Below, one piece after another: positions 48,415-57,244 of a DNA stretch of 64,000 bases. Below the pieces are notes generated by a model that ran no database searches, was not told the DNA's origin, and saw only the letters and a program-made list of their open reading frames with translations. How positions within the stretch are numbered: the first letter of the stretch is position 1; every line of letters begins with the position of its first letter. This DNA is from Collinsella aerofaciens. GTDB taxonomy: Bacteria; Actinomycetota; Coriobacteriia; Coriobacteriales; Coriobacteriaceae. Position numbers and translations under genes: made by a program. Location: the NCBI RefSeq assembly GCF_963360655.1, contig NZ_OY725717.1, forward strand, positions 744,001 through 808,000. Direction: 5' to 3'.

Positions 48415-49532
48415 TTCAGTGCCTTCCTGATATCGAACAGCATGACCTCGATGGCCAGCTGGGGAGTAACGTTTCTGGCGATGTTGCGCTCGGCGGTGAC
48501 AATTGCCTCGAGCGCCTGGGTGGCACCCGCAACATTCGTCGCCGCGGCAAGCCGCCCGATCGTGTCGCGCACGTCCTCGTTCACAACGTCTGTCGCCTCA
48601 TCCTGAAGCGTCAGCAGCACGTCGCGCATGAGCGTCCGCGCGCTCGCCAGCGCTTCCATGATACCCGAACGCTCGCGCGCGTTGAGTTCGCGCTTGTTGC
48701 GGTCCTCAAGCTGCTTCAATGCTCCACGCGACAGGTAGTCGGCATTTTGCTCGAGCACCTTTTCCTGCGTGGACTTGACCTCGGCGAGCGGCGCCTTGAC
48801 GGCGACAATGAGCGACTTGGCGCGACTGAGCACATCGGCCTCGTCGGCGGCAATGAGCGAGTCGATGGCACGGACCATCTGGCGACGGGCGTCCTGGCGC
48901 TCGGCGCTCTTGAGGAACTCGATACCACGCGTGGGGCTTCCCGCCACAGCGACGGCCATACGGCAGCGCGCGGGATCCTGGCCGGTGGCGCGGCTCACGG
49001 CCTGCGCGGCCACAGTGGGCGACACCAGCCGAAACGGTACGCACTGGCAGCGGCTCACGATGGTGGGCAGCACCACGTCGGCCGAGGTGCCCAACAGGAT
49101 GAACATGACACCCTCGGGCGGTTCCTCGAGCGTTTTGAGCAGCGCGTTGGCGGTGTTGGCGCGCAGCTGCTCGGCACGGTCGATGATGTAGACCTTTGCC
49201 TTGGCGCGGATGGGCGCCAAGGGCACGTCGTCGAGCAGCTCGCGGGTCTGCGCGATGAGGTAGCCCGTAGCACTTTCGGGGGTGTAATAGTGCACGTCGG
49301 GGTGCGTATGGCGCGCGACGCGCACGCAGCTGCCACACGAACCACAGCCGTCCTGCTCGCACAGGAATGCCTGGGCAAGCGCCCATGCGGCGTCGAGCTT
49401 ACCGGCGCCGGGCGCGCCCAAGAACAGGTAGGCGTGCGATGCGCGGCCGCTTGCGATGGCGTTGGTCAAAAAGTCGCGCACGCGCTGTTGGGTGTCGAGC
49501 TTGGCCAGCAGGCTTGTCTGCGCGGGGGCCAT
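48405..49532 (-). CDS. holB: DNA polymerase III subunit delta-prime
   Basis: The 375-residue clamp-loader subunit has a P-loop region FLGAPGAGKLDAAWALAQA, a zinc module CEQDGCGSCGSCVRVARHTHPDV, and IIDRAEQLRANTANALLKTLEEPP with SRCQ, as in delta-prime/DnaX proteins. It loads the sliding clamp with DnaX and delta. The start at 49,532 is one base from the tmk stop (TAACATG). Confidence 0.93.
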   Translation of the reverse strand: MAPAQTSLLAKLDTQQRVRDFLTNAIASGRASHAYLFLGAPGAGKLDAAWALAQAFLCEQDGCGSCGSCVRVARHTHPDVHYYTPESATGYLIAQTRELLDDVPLAPIRAKAKVYIIDRAEQLRANTANALLKTLEEPPEGVMFILLGTSADVVLPTIVSRCQCVPFRLVSPTVAAQAVSRATGQDPARCRMAVAVAGSPTRGIEFLKSAERQDARRQMVRAIDSLIAADEADVLSRAKSLIVAVKAPLAEVKSTQEKVLEQNADYLSRGALKQLEDRNKRELNARERSGIMEALASARTLMRDVLLTLQDEATDVVNEDVRDTIGRLAAATNVAGATQALEAIVTAERNIARNVTPQLAIEVMLFDIRKALKCR

Positions 49533-49533
49533 G

Positions 49534-50217
49534 TTACTCAGCCTCCTGGGCAAGCGCGGCGGCGACGGCATCTTGGGGAATGTCGAGACCGTACGCGCGA
49601 ACCAGCTCGACCGTCTGCGCGAAGACGTCTGCAATCGACGCGGTGGCGTCGATGAGCTTTACGCGGTCTGGCTCCTCGGCAGCAATGGCACAAAATCCCT
49701 GGTAGACACGCTCCTGGAAGGCCATGCCCTTTGCCTCCATGCGATCGGCCGCACCACGGGCGGCCATGCGCAGCGCCGCCTGCTCGGGCGTGATGTGATA
49801 GACGAGCGTGAGCGCCGGATGCGTACAGGCGACAGCCAGGTTGTTGGCATCGCGCACCATCTGACGGTCAAGGCCATCGGCAAACGCCTGATAGCAGGTC
49901 GTGGAATCGTAGAAACGGTCGCACAGGACCACCTTGCCGGCAGCGAGGGCGGGCGCGATGACCTCGTGCACCAGCTGGGCACGCGCGGCCTCGTAGAGCA
50001 GTAGCTCGCAGGTGTCGCCCATCGCCGTATTGGCGGGGTCGAGCAGCAGAGCGCGGATCTTTTCGCCGATGGCGGTGCCGCCCGGCTCGCGCAGGCTCAC
50101 AACCTGGTAGCCAGCGAGCTCGAGAGCACGGGCAAGCAGGCGCGCCTGCGTGGACTTGCCGGCGCCGTCGACGCCCTCGAGCGTGATAAAGCTATGTTGA
50201 GCGGGCTCAAAAGCCAT
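49534..50217 (-). CDS. tmk: Thymidylate kinase
   Basis: The 227-residue dTMP kinase has P-loop LEGVDGAGKSTQARLLA, then REPGGTAIGEKIR, the DR-box LCDRFYDSTTCYQAFADG and a LID region Arg-rich loop (RMAARGAADRMEAKG). It makes dTDP. It is first gene of tmk-holB-ricT. Confidence 0.95.
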   Translation of the reverse strand: MAFEPAQHSFITLEGVDGAGKSTQARLLARALELAGYQVVSLREPGGTAIGEKIRALLLDPANTAMGDTCELLLYEAARAQLVHEVIAPALAAGKVVLCDRFYDSTTCYQAFADGLDRQMVRDANNLAVACTHPALTLVYHITPEQAALRMAARGAADRMEAKGMAFQERVYQGFCAIAAEEPDRVKLIDATASIADVFAQTVELVRAYGLDIPQDAVAAALAQEAE

Positions 50218-50326
50218 GGGCGCAGCCCCTTCCTACAAGGCGCGTAAATGCAGATATATCAACCAAGCCATGATACCCCAGTGCTCGGCGCGTCCCAAAT
50301 CCAACCTAGCCATCGAGGCATCCCCG

Positions 50327-50395
50327 AAGTTGCGGTGAAATAGGGACTGATTGAAGCTCTGAGACCGCCAAACAGTCCCTATTTCACCGCAACTT
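50327..50395. repeat. REP-like inverted repeat, copy 2 (perfect 23-bp arms)
   Basis: The arms 50327-50349 and 50373-50395 are exact reverse complements around a 23-nt loop. They are the same as the copy at 1955-2022 apart from a few changes. It sits between the divergent tmk and zinc-ribbon genes. Confidence 0.8.
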
Positions 50396-50463
50396 ATGAT
50401 GGGGAATTTTGGACGCTGGGTATAATCGTCGTATTGCATTGAAATGTGGCGAAAGGAGTGGCA

Positions 50464-51447
50464 ATGTCTCGGTATTGCGCCTCGTGCGGCAAGCTTCTTG
50501 CAGATAATGCCAAGTTCTGCACCTCGTGCGGTGCACCCGTTGAGCAAACAACCGCGAGCGATAGCCAGCCCGCTTTTGAGCAGACCGGTTCCCTCGATAC
50601 GCCGCAAGCCAAGGCGGACGACCCCCTCGCCTATCGCCCCGACCTCGCCGCAGGCCCCGCGGCCGTCGAGACCACGCAGCGCATACCCGTCGCGAGCGGC
50701 TCGCCCCAACAGCAGCCGGCTCCCGCATACGCGCCCGCTTCGCCACAGACCCCCGCTCCCAAAAAGAGCGGCACCGGGCCGCTTATCGCCGTTATCGTTG
50801 TGCTGGTGGCGATCATCATCGCCCTGGTCGTTTTCTTTGTGATCAAGCCTTTCGACAACGCCGCCACGCAGACGACTGCCGAGGTAGCTAAGCTGCACCA
50901 TGACGTCGACGACGATGACCTAAAGCCTCTCGGCGATCCCAACAGCCTGTACGACGATGATGACGATGACGACGAGGATGGCGGCGAAGCAACGCTCTCC
51001 GAGCAGAATCTCTACCGCCGACTGAGCGAATACTACGACTTGCTCGAAGACCTCGACAACTACGTCCGTGGCTGCGCGCAGAACTTCAACGGCAGCTATC
51101 TGGAAGAAGATCGCACCACCCGTCAAAATCTCGCCGACGTCGCCGAGCGCACAGAGGACACCATCGAGCAGTATTACAACATCGTCGAGGACCTGGACGT
51201 CCCGACGAGCTCTAAGAACTACAGTTCCTGGAAAGACATCGTTGCCCTGTATGACGACCTGGATCACCGCATTGACGCAATCTGTGATGCCTGGGAGATC
51301 AGCCTGAAATACACCAAGCCTGCGGATCACAAGAATGAGATCGTGGCGCCGCTGTCGCGCGACAACGTGGCGGGCACCAATGACAATAAGTACCGCCTAG
51401 ACTTTGAGGAGCGCTACCCCGGCGCCAAACCCGTCGAAGTGAACTAG
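50464..51447 (+). CDS. Zinc-ribbon, single-span membrane protein
   Basis: The 327-residue protein has an N-terminal zinc ribbon (CASCGKLLADNAKFCTSCG, residues about 5-23), a Pro/Gln/Ala-rich linker, a transmembrane helix near 105-127 (LIAVIVVLVAIIIALVVFFV), an Asp-rich stretch (DDDDDDDEDGG), and a helical extracytoplasmic domain of unknown fold. AAAGGAG lies before the ATG at 50,464. Zinc-ribbon plus TM proteins of this kind are common and uncharacterised in Gram-positives. It is divergent from tmk. Confidence 0.75.
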   Translation: MSRYCASCGKLLADNAKFCTSCGAPVEQTTASDSQPAFEQTGSLDTPQAKADDPLAYRPDLAAGPAAVETTQRIPVASGSPQQQPAPAYAPASPQTPAPKKSGTGPLIAVIVVLVAIIIALVVFFVIKPFDNAATQTTAEVAKLHHDVDDDDLKPLGDPNSLYDDDDDDDEDGGEATLSEQNLYRRLSEYYDLLEDLDNYVRGCAQNFNGSYLEEDRTTRQNLADVAERTEDTIEQYYNIVEDLDVPTSSKNYSSWKDIVALYDDLDHRIDAICDAWEISLKYTKPADHKNEIVAPLSRDNVAGTNDNKYRLDFEERYPGAKPVEVN

Positions 51448-51467
51448 CGCTTTGTCGTTCCCGAGCC

Positions 51468-51521
51468 GGCAGTTAGGGACGTTCCTAAACTGCCGGCAGA
51501 AAAGGAACGTCCCTAACTGCC
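51468..51521. repeat. GGGACGTTC palindromic repeat
   Basis: GGCAGTTAGGGACGTTCCT (51468-51486) and its exact complement (51503-51521) surround 16 nt that contain a second smaller palindrome (CTGCCGGCAG). It shares GGGACGTTC with 28,794. Confidence 0.7.
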
Positions 51522-51525
51522 AGAT

Positions 51526-51567
51526 AAAAAAACGAGCGAGGATTTTGAGGTCCTCGCTCGTTTTTGT
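51526..51567. terminator. Bidirectional terminator
   Basis: ACGAGCGAGGA (51532-51542) pairs with TCCTCGCTCGT, with A-run before and T-run after. It serves the zinc-ribbon gene and topA, which end towards each other. Confidence 0.9.
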
Positions 51568-51592
51568 TTTAGGTGATGTCTCGACCGTGCGG

Positions 51593-54184
51593 TTACTTGT
51601 CGGCAGCGGTCTTTTTGGTAGTCGACTTCTTGGCCGTCGTCTTTTTGGCGGTCGTCTTCTTGGCAGCAGTCTTCTTTGCCGCCGTCGTCTTCTTAGCCGT
51701 GCTCGCCTTAGTCGTGGTCTTGCGGCCGCGGGCGGGCTTCTTCTCCTTGGTCGGGCAGTCCATGTTCACGCAGATGCGCCACGGACCGCGCGCCGTGTTG
51801 ACCACCACGATGGGGGCGCCGCACTCGGGGCAGGTCTCACCCGTCGCCTCGAGCTTACCGCGCGCCGGTAGAGGATAGCTCACGCCGCAATCGTCATAGT
51901 TGGTGCAGCGGATAAAACGCTTGCCGCTCTTCTCGCTCTTGTGCGCGATCAGGTCGCCATGGCGTCCGGCCTCGGCACACACCTTGCACTCGCCCACCTT
52001 AAGGTCGGGCTCGTAGTTGGTGGGGCATGTGGGGTTCACGCAAATCTCGAAGGCCTTCTGGCGGAACGGCTGACACTTAATGCGCGGCGCACCGCACTCG
52101 GGACACACGGCGGCCTCGCCCTCGAGCGGGCTCACCTTGACGCCGCTCGGCACCGGATAGGTCACGTCGCAGTCGGGCCAGCCCATGCAGCCAATGAAGC
52201 TGCCACGGGTCTTGGCGCTCGTCTTCATAACCAGGTCCTTGCCGCACTTGGGGCAGGCGCCCACGCGCGCATCGGCCGTGACGGCGTCGCTGATGGCGTC
52301 GCCCAGCTCCTGCGTATGCTTGAGCAGCTCGTCGAGCACGCCAGCCAGCAGCGCGCGCGAGTGCGTCACGACATGCTCTTCGGTATCCTCGCCGCGCTCC
52401 ACACGGGTCATGTCGCCATCGAGCTCGCTGGTCATATCAGGGCTCGTGATGCGCGGGGCAAACTGCGTCAGTGCGTCGATGATGGCGATGCCCAGCTGGC
52501 TCGGCTCCACGGGATCGTTTTTGAGATAGCGCACGGCGTACAGGCGCTCGATGATGCTCGCGCGCGTGGACTTGGTGCCCAGGCCGCGCTTTTCCATCTC
52601 CTGCACGAGCTTGCCCTGGCTGTAGCGCGCGGGCGGCTCGGTCTGCTTGGCCTCGAGCTTAATGTCGAACACGTCGACCGTATCGCCCTGCTCCAGCGGC
52701 GGCATCTGCTCGTCGCGCTTGAGTCCGTACGGGTACGCCTCGCGGAAACCCGGGGTCACGAGCACATCGCCCGAAGCCACGAACGGCTCACCGTTCACGT
52801 CGAGCTCGAGCTTAGTGTTTTCGATGGTCGCGGGACCCATAAGCGTCGCTAGGAAGCGGCGGGCGATGAGGTCGTAGAGCTTGCGCTGGCCGCCGTCGAG
52901 CGTGGACGGATCGCCCTCGCCCGTGGGATAGATAGGCGGGTGGTCGGTGGTCTCGACCTTGCCGCGCGTGGGCTTCATGGGGCCGGCGAGGACCTTTTTG
53001 CACACGGGCGCCAGCGCCGGGTTGATCTTTGCAAGGTCACTCACCACAGCGCCCAGATCAAGCGTCGCGGGGTATACGGTATTGTCGACACGCGGGTAGC
53101 TGATGAGGCCCGCCATGTAGAGGGACTCGGCGATGCGCATGGTACGCGCAGGCGAGATACCCTCGGCTGCGGCGGCAGCCTGCAGCGAGGTGGTCGCAAA
53201 CGGCGTGGGCGGCTGCTGCTTGCGCGAGCGCTTGGTCACCGCGGCGACGGTTGCCGTCTTGGCACCGTCAACGTGACCGTACGCCGTCTCAGCAGCATCC
53301 TTGTCGGTAAAGCGCGCCGTCTTGTGCGCGATCTTAAAGCGATCGTCCTCGGCAGCGCCTTGCGCGGCGCCCATGCCGCGAATCTGCCAATAGTCCTCGG
53401 GCACAAACGCCATGCGCTCGCGCTCGCGCTCGACCACCAGGGCAAGCGTCGGCGTCTGCACGCGGCCGGCGGAACGCACGTTGCCAAAGCCGCCAAACTT
53501 GGCGAGCGTCAGGTAGCGCGTGAGCACCGCACCCCAAATGAGGTCGATGTGCTGACGGCTCTCGCCGGCGTCGGCCAGGTTCTGGTCGAGCGAGACAAGG
53601 TTATCGAAGGCCTGCGTGATCTCGGCCTTGGTAAACGAAGAATACTGGGCGCGGGCGACCGGCAAGTCGGGCGCCACCTCGCGCACCTTGCTGAGGGCGT
53701 CCGAACCGATCAGCTCGCCCTCGCGATCGAAGTCCGTGGCAATGATGACGCTGTCGGACTTTTTGGCGAGGTTCTTAAGCGAGCGAATGAGCTCTTTCTC
53801 AGCCGGCAACTTAATGACGGGCGCCCAGGTGAGGTAAGGCAGACTCTCGAGCTTCCAGCCCTTAATGGAGATGCCATCGGCAAGGAACGGCTTACGCTTG
53901 GTGTCGTAAGGCGGACGCGCCAGGCCATCGGGCATGTCGGCCGGCAGTATCTCGCCGTCCTCGGTGACCGAATACCAGCCCAGCTTTTTATCGAACAGCA
54001 CGCTGTCGCAAAAATCAGGCGCAAGGATGTGACCGGCAAGGCCGATCGTCACGCACTCCTCGCCCTTCCACTCAAAGCGGTAGATGGCGGTGTTGTACAC
54101 CTTGTCCTTTTTGGGCTTACCCGTGGACAGACGCTCGGCGATCTGACGCGCGGCGTCGTTTTTCTCGGCGATGATGAGCTTCAA
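51593..54184 (-). CDS. topA: Type IA DNA topoisomerase, archaeal-like, with lysine-rich tail
   Basis: The 863-residue protein has a Toprim domain starting MKLIIAEKNDAARQIAERL (Glu7) and ATDFDREGE (151-157), and the active-site Tyr363 in AGLISYPRVDNTVY. The start and general layout resemble archaeal topoisomerase I/III more than E. coli TopA. Four zinc-finger modules follow from about 655 (CPKCG...C..WPDC; CPECG; CKVC...CTNYDDC; CPECG...C). The last 50 residues are KKTTA/AAKK repeats like histone H1-type tails. It relaxes negative supercoils. It is monocistronic, with its terminator shared with the opposite gene. Confidence 0.92.
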   Translation of the reverse strand: MKLIIAEKNDAARQIAERLSTGKPKKDKVYNTAIYRFEWKGEECVTIGLAGHILAPDFCDSVLFDKKLGWYSVTEDGEILPADMPDGLARPPYDTKRKPFLADGISIKGWKLESLPYLTWAPVIKLPAEKELIRSLKNLAKKSDSVIIATDFDREGELIGSDALSKVREVAPDLPVARAQYSSFTKAEITQAFDNLVSLDQNLADAGESRQHIDLIWGAVLTRYLTLAKFGGFGNVRSAGRVQTPTLALVVERERERMAFVPEDYWQIRGMGAAQGAAEDDRFKIAHKTARFTDKDAAETAYGHVDGAKTATVAAVTKRSRKQQPPTPFATTSLQAAAAAEGISPARTMRIAESLYMAGLISYPRVDNTVYPATLDLGAVVSDLAKINPALAPVCKKVLAGPMKPTRGKVETTDHPPIYPTGEGDPSTLDGGQRKLYDLIARRFLATLMGPATIENTKLELDVNGEPFVASGDVLVTPGFREAYPYGLKRDEQMPPLEQGDTVDVFDIKLEAKQTEPPARYSQGKLVQEMEKRGLGTKSTRASIIERLYAVRYLKNDPVEPSQLGIAIIDALTQFAPRITSPDMTSELDGDMTRVERGEDTEEHVVTHSRALLAGVLDELLKHTQELGDAISDAVTADARVGACPKCGKDLVMKTSAKTRGSFIGCMGWPDCDVTYPVPSGVKVSPLEGEAAVCPECGAPRIKCQPFRQKAFEICVNPTCPTNYEPDLKVGECKVCAEAGRHGDLIAHKSEKSGKRFIRCTNYDDCGVSYPLPARGKLEATGETCPECGAPIVVVNTARGPWRICVNMDCPTKEKKPARGRKTTTKASTAKKTTAAKKTAAKKTTAKKTTAKKSTTKKTAADK

Positions 54185-54238
54185 AAGAGGCTCCTATCTC
54201 GTATCTCTGCGGCTACGCCCGCCCGTATGGCGGCCGAC

Positions 54239-54922
54239 TTACGCCCTTGCTTGCTCAATCTGCCCGATGAGCCAATCGCACCAGGCATCCATGCCCTCGC
54301 CCTTGCGCGCGCTCACGGCAAACCGCGGCGCCTGCGGATTGAGGTCATCGAGTGTCTTAGTATACCTATCCATGTCAAAATCGAAAGCCGGAGCCACGTC
54401 GACCTTGTTGAGCAGCTGCGCGCCGGCGTGTTGGAAGATGCCCGGGTACTTGATGGGCTTGTCGTCGCCCTCGGGCACCGAGAGAATCATGATGGACAGG
54501 TTCTCGCCCAGGTCAAAGTCGACCGGGCAGACCAGGTTGCCCACATTTTCGATAAAGATGACGTCGATGTTTTCCAGACCCACAGCCTGGTCGAACGCGT
54601 CGACGGCCTCCATGATCATGTTGCCCTCGAGGTGGCACAGGCCCCCCGTGTTGATCTGGATGGCAGGCATGCCGGCTTCCTTCATGGTGATGGCGTCGAC
54701 GTCCGAGGCGATGTCGCCCTCGATGACGGCGCAGCGCAGGCCCGCCTTGTCACGCAGGCGCTCGTTGGTGCCCAGGATCGTGGTGGTCTTGCCCGAGCCA
54801 GGGCTCGACAGCACATTGATCACATAGGTGTTTGTCTCTTTAAATCGCTGTCGCAGCTGATCTGCCAGGCGCTCGTTGCGCGACAGAATCGGCGACGCGA
54901 TATCAATCGTTTTCTCAGCCAT
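54239..54922 (-). CDS. hypB: Hydrogenase/urease nickel incorporation GTPase HypB
   Basis: The 227-residue GTPase inserts nickel with HypA. Visible: P-loop VINVLSSPGSGKTTTI, INTGGLCHLEGNMI with the metal-site Cys-His, FIENVGNLVCPVDFDLGE, and NKVDVAPAF. No N-terminal His-rich region. The ATG at 54,922 has AAGGAG eight bases before, and GTG 54,931 is the alternative. It lies 55 bp downstream of hypA. No hydrogenase genes are in the window. Confidence 0.93.
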   Translation of the reverse strand: MAEKTIDIASPILSRNERLADQLRQRFKETNTYVINVLSSPGSGKTTTILGTNERLRDKAGLRCAVIEGDIASDVDAITMKEAGMPAIQINTGGLCHLEGNMIMEAVDAFDQAVGLENIDVIFIENVGNLVCPVDFDLGENLSIMILSVPEGDDKPIKYPGIFQHAGAQLLNKVDVAPAFDFDMDRYTKTLDDLNPQAPRFAVSARKGEGMDAWCDWLIGQIEQARA

Positions 54923-54977
54923 ACTCGGCACTCCTTACTTTGGCCCCTTTATACCCCATCACCAGATGGCTAGCGGG

Positions 54978-55334
54978 CTAATCGTCGGGGGTTTCGATTT
55001 CGATACTTGCGATGTCGAGCTCGCGGCCGTGCAGCAGACGCACGTTGGCGCCGCCACATTGGGGACAGCGGCAATGGAAGCGATCGTGCTCAAAGACCTC
55101 CCCGCAGTCCAGACACTCGCTTTGTGGATGGACTTCCTCCACGGCAAGCTCGCAGCCTCGCGTGAGCGGGTCCTCATCGCGAAATGTCTCCCACGCAAAG
55201 TCGAGCGCCTCGCGCACAACTTCGGTCATATCCCCGATACGCAGCGTTACCAAAACGGCGCGCGAGGCCCCCGCCCCACGCGCCGCGCGAATCACTGTAT
55301 CGAGTATGCCGTTGACAATGCCAACCTCGTGCAT
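54978..55334 (-). CDS. hypA: Hydrogenase nickel incorporation protein HypA
   Basis: The 118-residue protein starts MHEVGIVNGILD, with the Ni-binding His2, and has the zinc site CLDCGEVF...CRCPQCGG (two CxxC). It hands nickel to the hydrogenase large subunit with HypB. It follows tatC by six bases. Confidence 0.93.
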   Translation of the reverse strand: MHEVGIVNGILDTVIRAARGAGASRAVLVTLRIGDMTEVVREALDFAWETFRDEDPLTRGCELAVEEVHPQSECLDCGEVFEHDRFHCRCPQCGGANVRLLHGRELDIASIEIETPDD

Positions 55335-55340
55335 ACCGAT

Positions 55341-56132
55341 TTACTCCTCGTCGTCCTCATCGTCCGAGAACAGGTCCAGACGGCTCACAAACAAGCCCTC
55401 CTTGCCCTCGCGTGCGGTAATGACCACGCGGGCAATGGCGAGCGAAATCTCGTAGAGCGAGAGCAGGGCACCATACATGAGGCCCAGCGTAACGGGCGAG
55501 CCGTCGGGCGTAATCACAGCCGAGCCCACAAGCAGGCCCACGTACACGTAGCGCCAGGCGCCGCGGAAGGCCGCGTAGGACACGATGTGGAAGACGGACA
55601 GGTAGAAGATGATGAGCGGCAGCTCAAACGCCACGCCAAAGCCGATCATAAAGAGCAGCTCCATGTTGACGTAGTTCTCCAGGTCGGGCAGCGCCGTGGC
55701 GACGGCCGAGGTCTCGCCGATAAGCCACTCAAAGCCCGCCGGGATGATGATGAAATAGCAGAAGATGGCGCCCAGGAAGAACAGCACCGTCGAGGCGAGC
55801 ACCGTGGGCACGACCCATTTGCGCTCGTTGGGACGCAGTGCCGGCAGGAAAAATGCCAGAATCTGCCAGATGATCATGGGCGTGCACATGACCACGGCCA
55901 TCTTGATGGCCAGCGAGAAGCGCAGGCCAAAGCCGCCGAGCGTGGTGGTGATGTAGAACTTACCGTCCGGCACAAAGGAGCGGATGGGGTCTTCCAGGAT
56001 GTCGAGCACCACGGGCGTGGCGAAATACAGCACGATGGCGGCGGCAAACACCGACACGACCACGATGGTCAGGCGGCGACGGAGCTCGCCCAGGTGATCG
56101 AAGAGCGGCATGCGCGCAGGTCCGATAGGCAT
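55341..56132 (-). CDS. tatC: Sec-independent protein translocase TatC
   Basis: The 263-residue polytopic protein has the TatC start MPLFDHLGELRRRLTIVV, six hydrophobic segments, and a central GFGVAFELPLIIFYLS, the classical conserved Phe-Glu. It is the receptor for twin-arginine substrates. Its ATG overlaps the stop of the tatA-type gene (TAATG). A following hypAB link fits a role in hydrogenase export. Confidence 0.94.
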   Translation of the reverse strand: MPIGPARMPLFDHLGELRRRLTIVVVSVFAAAIVLYFATPVVLDILEDPIRSFVPDGKFYITTTLGGFGLRFSLAIKMAVVMCTPMIIWQILAFFLPALRPNERKWVVPTVLASTVLFFLGAIFCYFIIIPAGFEWLIGETSAVATALPDLENYVNMELLFMIGFGVAFELPLIIFYLSVFHIVSYAAFRGAWRYVYVGLLVGSAVITPDGSPVTLGLMYGALLSLYEISLAIARVVITAREGKEGLFVSRLDLFSDDEDDEE

Positions 56133-56725
56133 TACTCATCGCCTCCCTTCGGGGCATCGGCGGTGGCAGCCTCGGCAACGGCCTCGTCCTCGGCCTCGAG
56201 CTCGCGAGCGAGCTGGTCGACGACGGCCTTGCGCTTGCGGGGACGACGGGCGTAGAGGTCAGCCGTCGTGGGCTCTGCCGGCTCGGGCTCCGGCTCTGCA
56301 GCAGGCTCGGGCTCGACGACAAGCTCGGCGGCAGCGGCAGACTCGGCACCCTCGGCCTCGGACTCCTCAGCAGCACCCTCGCCCTCGGCGGCAGCCTCAC
56401 TCGCGGCCTTCTCGGCAGCAAGACGGGCGCGACGCTCGGCAAAGGTCTCCTTCTTTGCGGGCGCAGCCGTCTCAACGGCATCCTCGTCTGCATCGGAATC
56501 GTCATCGACGGCAGCCTTCTTGGGCTTGACCGGGGCCGACGCGGCCTCGCTCACCGGATCGATTATCTCGGACTGAACAACGGCCGTCATCTTTTCCTGC
56601 GTCTCGCGGAACTGACGGATGGCACGGCCGATCGTGCGGCCCATCTGTGGGAGCTTATCCGGGCCAAACAGCAAAAAGCCGAAGACCACGATGATCGCGA
56701 GCTCACCCTCTCCAATACCAAACAC
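56132..56725 (-). CDS. tatA: Sec-independent protein translocase TatA/TatB family
   Basis: The 197-residue protein starts VFGIGEGELAIIVVFGFLLFGPDKLPQMGRTIG, with the Tat hinge FGPDKLP, then an amphipathic helix and a long Ala/Glu/Pro-rich tail (EPEPAAEPEPEPAEP). GTG 56,725 is chosen as start (GGAGG five bases before), which gives the usual MFGIG-type end. It may be TatA or TatB. The length suits TatB. Confidence 0.9.
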   Translation of the reverse strand: MFGIGEGELAIIVVFGFLLFGPDKLPQMGRTIGRAIRQFRETQEKMTAVVQSEIIDPVSEAASAPVKPKKAAVDDDSDADEDAVETAAPAKKETFAERRARLAAEKAASEAAAEGEGAAEESEAEGAESAAAAELVVEPEPAAEPEPEPAEPTTADLYARRPRKRKAVVDQLARELEAEDEAVAEAATADAPKGGDE

Positions 56726-56878
56726 ACATACCTCCAAGGCTCGATGTGAGTCGAGCCCGCACCGCGCCATTCGGCCGGAACTCGTCTATTCATTCGGTCA
56801 AGTATAGCGCCCGGACGCCAAAACGTCCGAGCGCATCACAAACATATGCCAAACGGCACGCTCTTTTGAGGGCAAAGG

Positions 56879-57193
56879 TTATGCAGCGGTAATCGAAATC
56901 TCCTGGTCGACACCCAACAGCTGAACCACGCGCATCACCGGGGGCTGCACATTGGTGCAGCTAAAGCGCTTGTCGTGGTCGGCCGCGTGGTGCGCGGCGC
57001 CCACGAGCACACCAATGCCCGTCGAATCGATGTAGCTCACCTGGGCAAAATCGAGCTCAACGGCCTCAGTGGGCTGCTCGAGCGCCAGGTCGATGGCATT
57101 GCGCAGGCTATCGGCGTTAGAGATATCGATCTCGCCGGTCACCTTAATGGTGTAGAGCTCTGGCGTGGGGTTGGTGGAAATACCCAAATCCAT
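56879..57193 (-). CDS. STAS-domain anti-sigma factor antagonist
   Basis: The 104-residue SpoIIAA/RsbV-like protein has YTIKVTGEIDISNADSLRNAI and the phospho-site SYIDSTGIGVLVGA (Ser in DSTG). Such proteins bind an anti-sigma kinase to free a sigma factor. No kinase or sigma gene is adjacent. AAAGGAGC lies before the ATG. Confidence 0.88.
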   Translation of the reverse strand: MDLGISTNPTPELYTIKVTGEIDISNADSLRNAIDLALEQPTEAVELDFAQVSYIDSTGIGVLVGAAHHAADHDKRFSCTNVQPPVMRVVQLLGVDQEISITAA

Positions 57194-57244
57194 GTATACG
57201 CTCCTTTACGTATCGAAAGTGCGGATAGTACGGGAAGCCGCGCG

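Noticed and set aside
52940-54973. 677-codon plus-strand frame opposite topA and hypB
   Set aside because: Spans two well-supported genes and their gap on the other strand, with no start signal.
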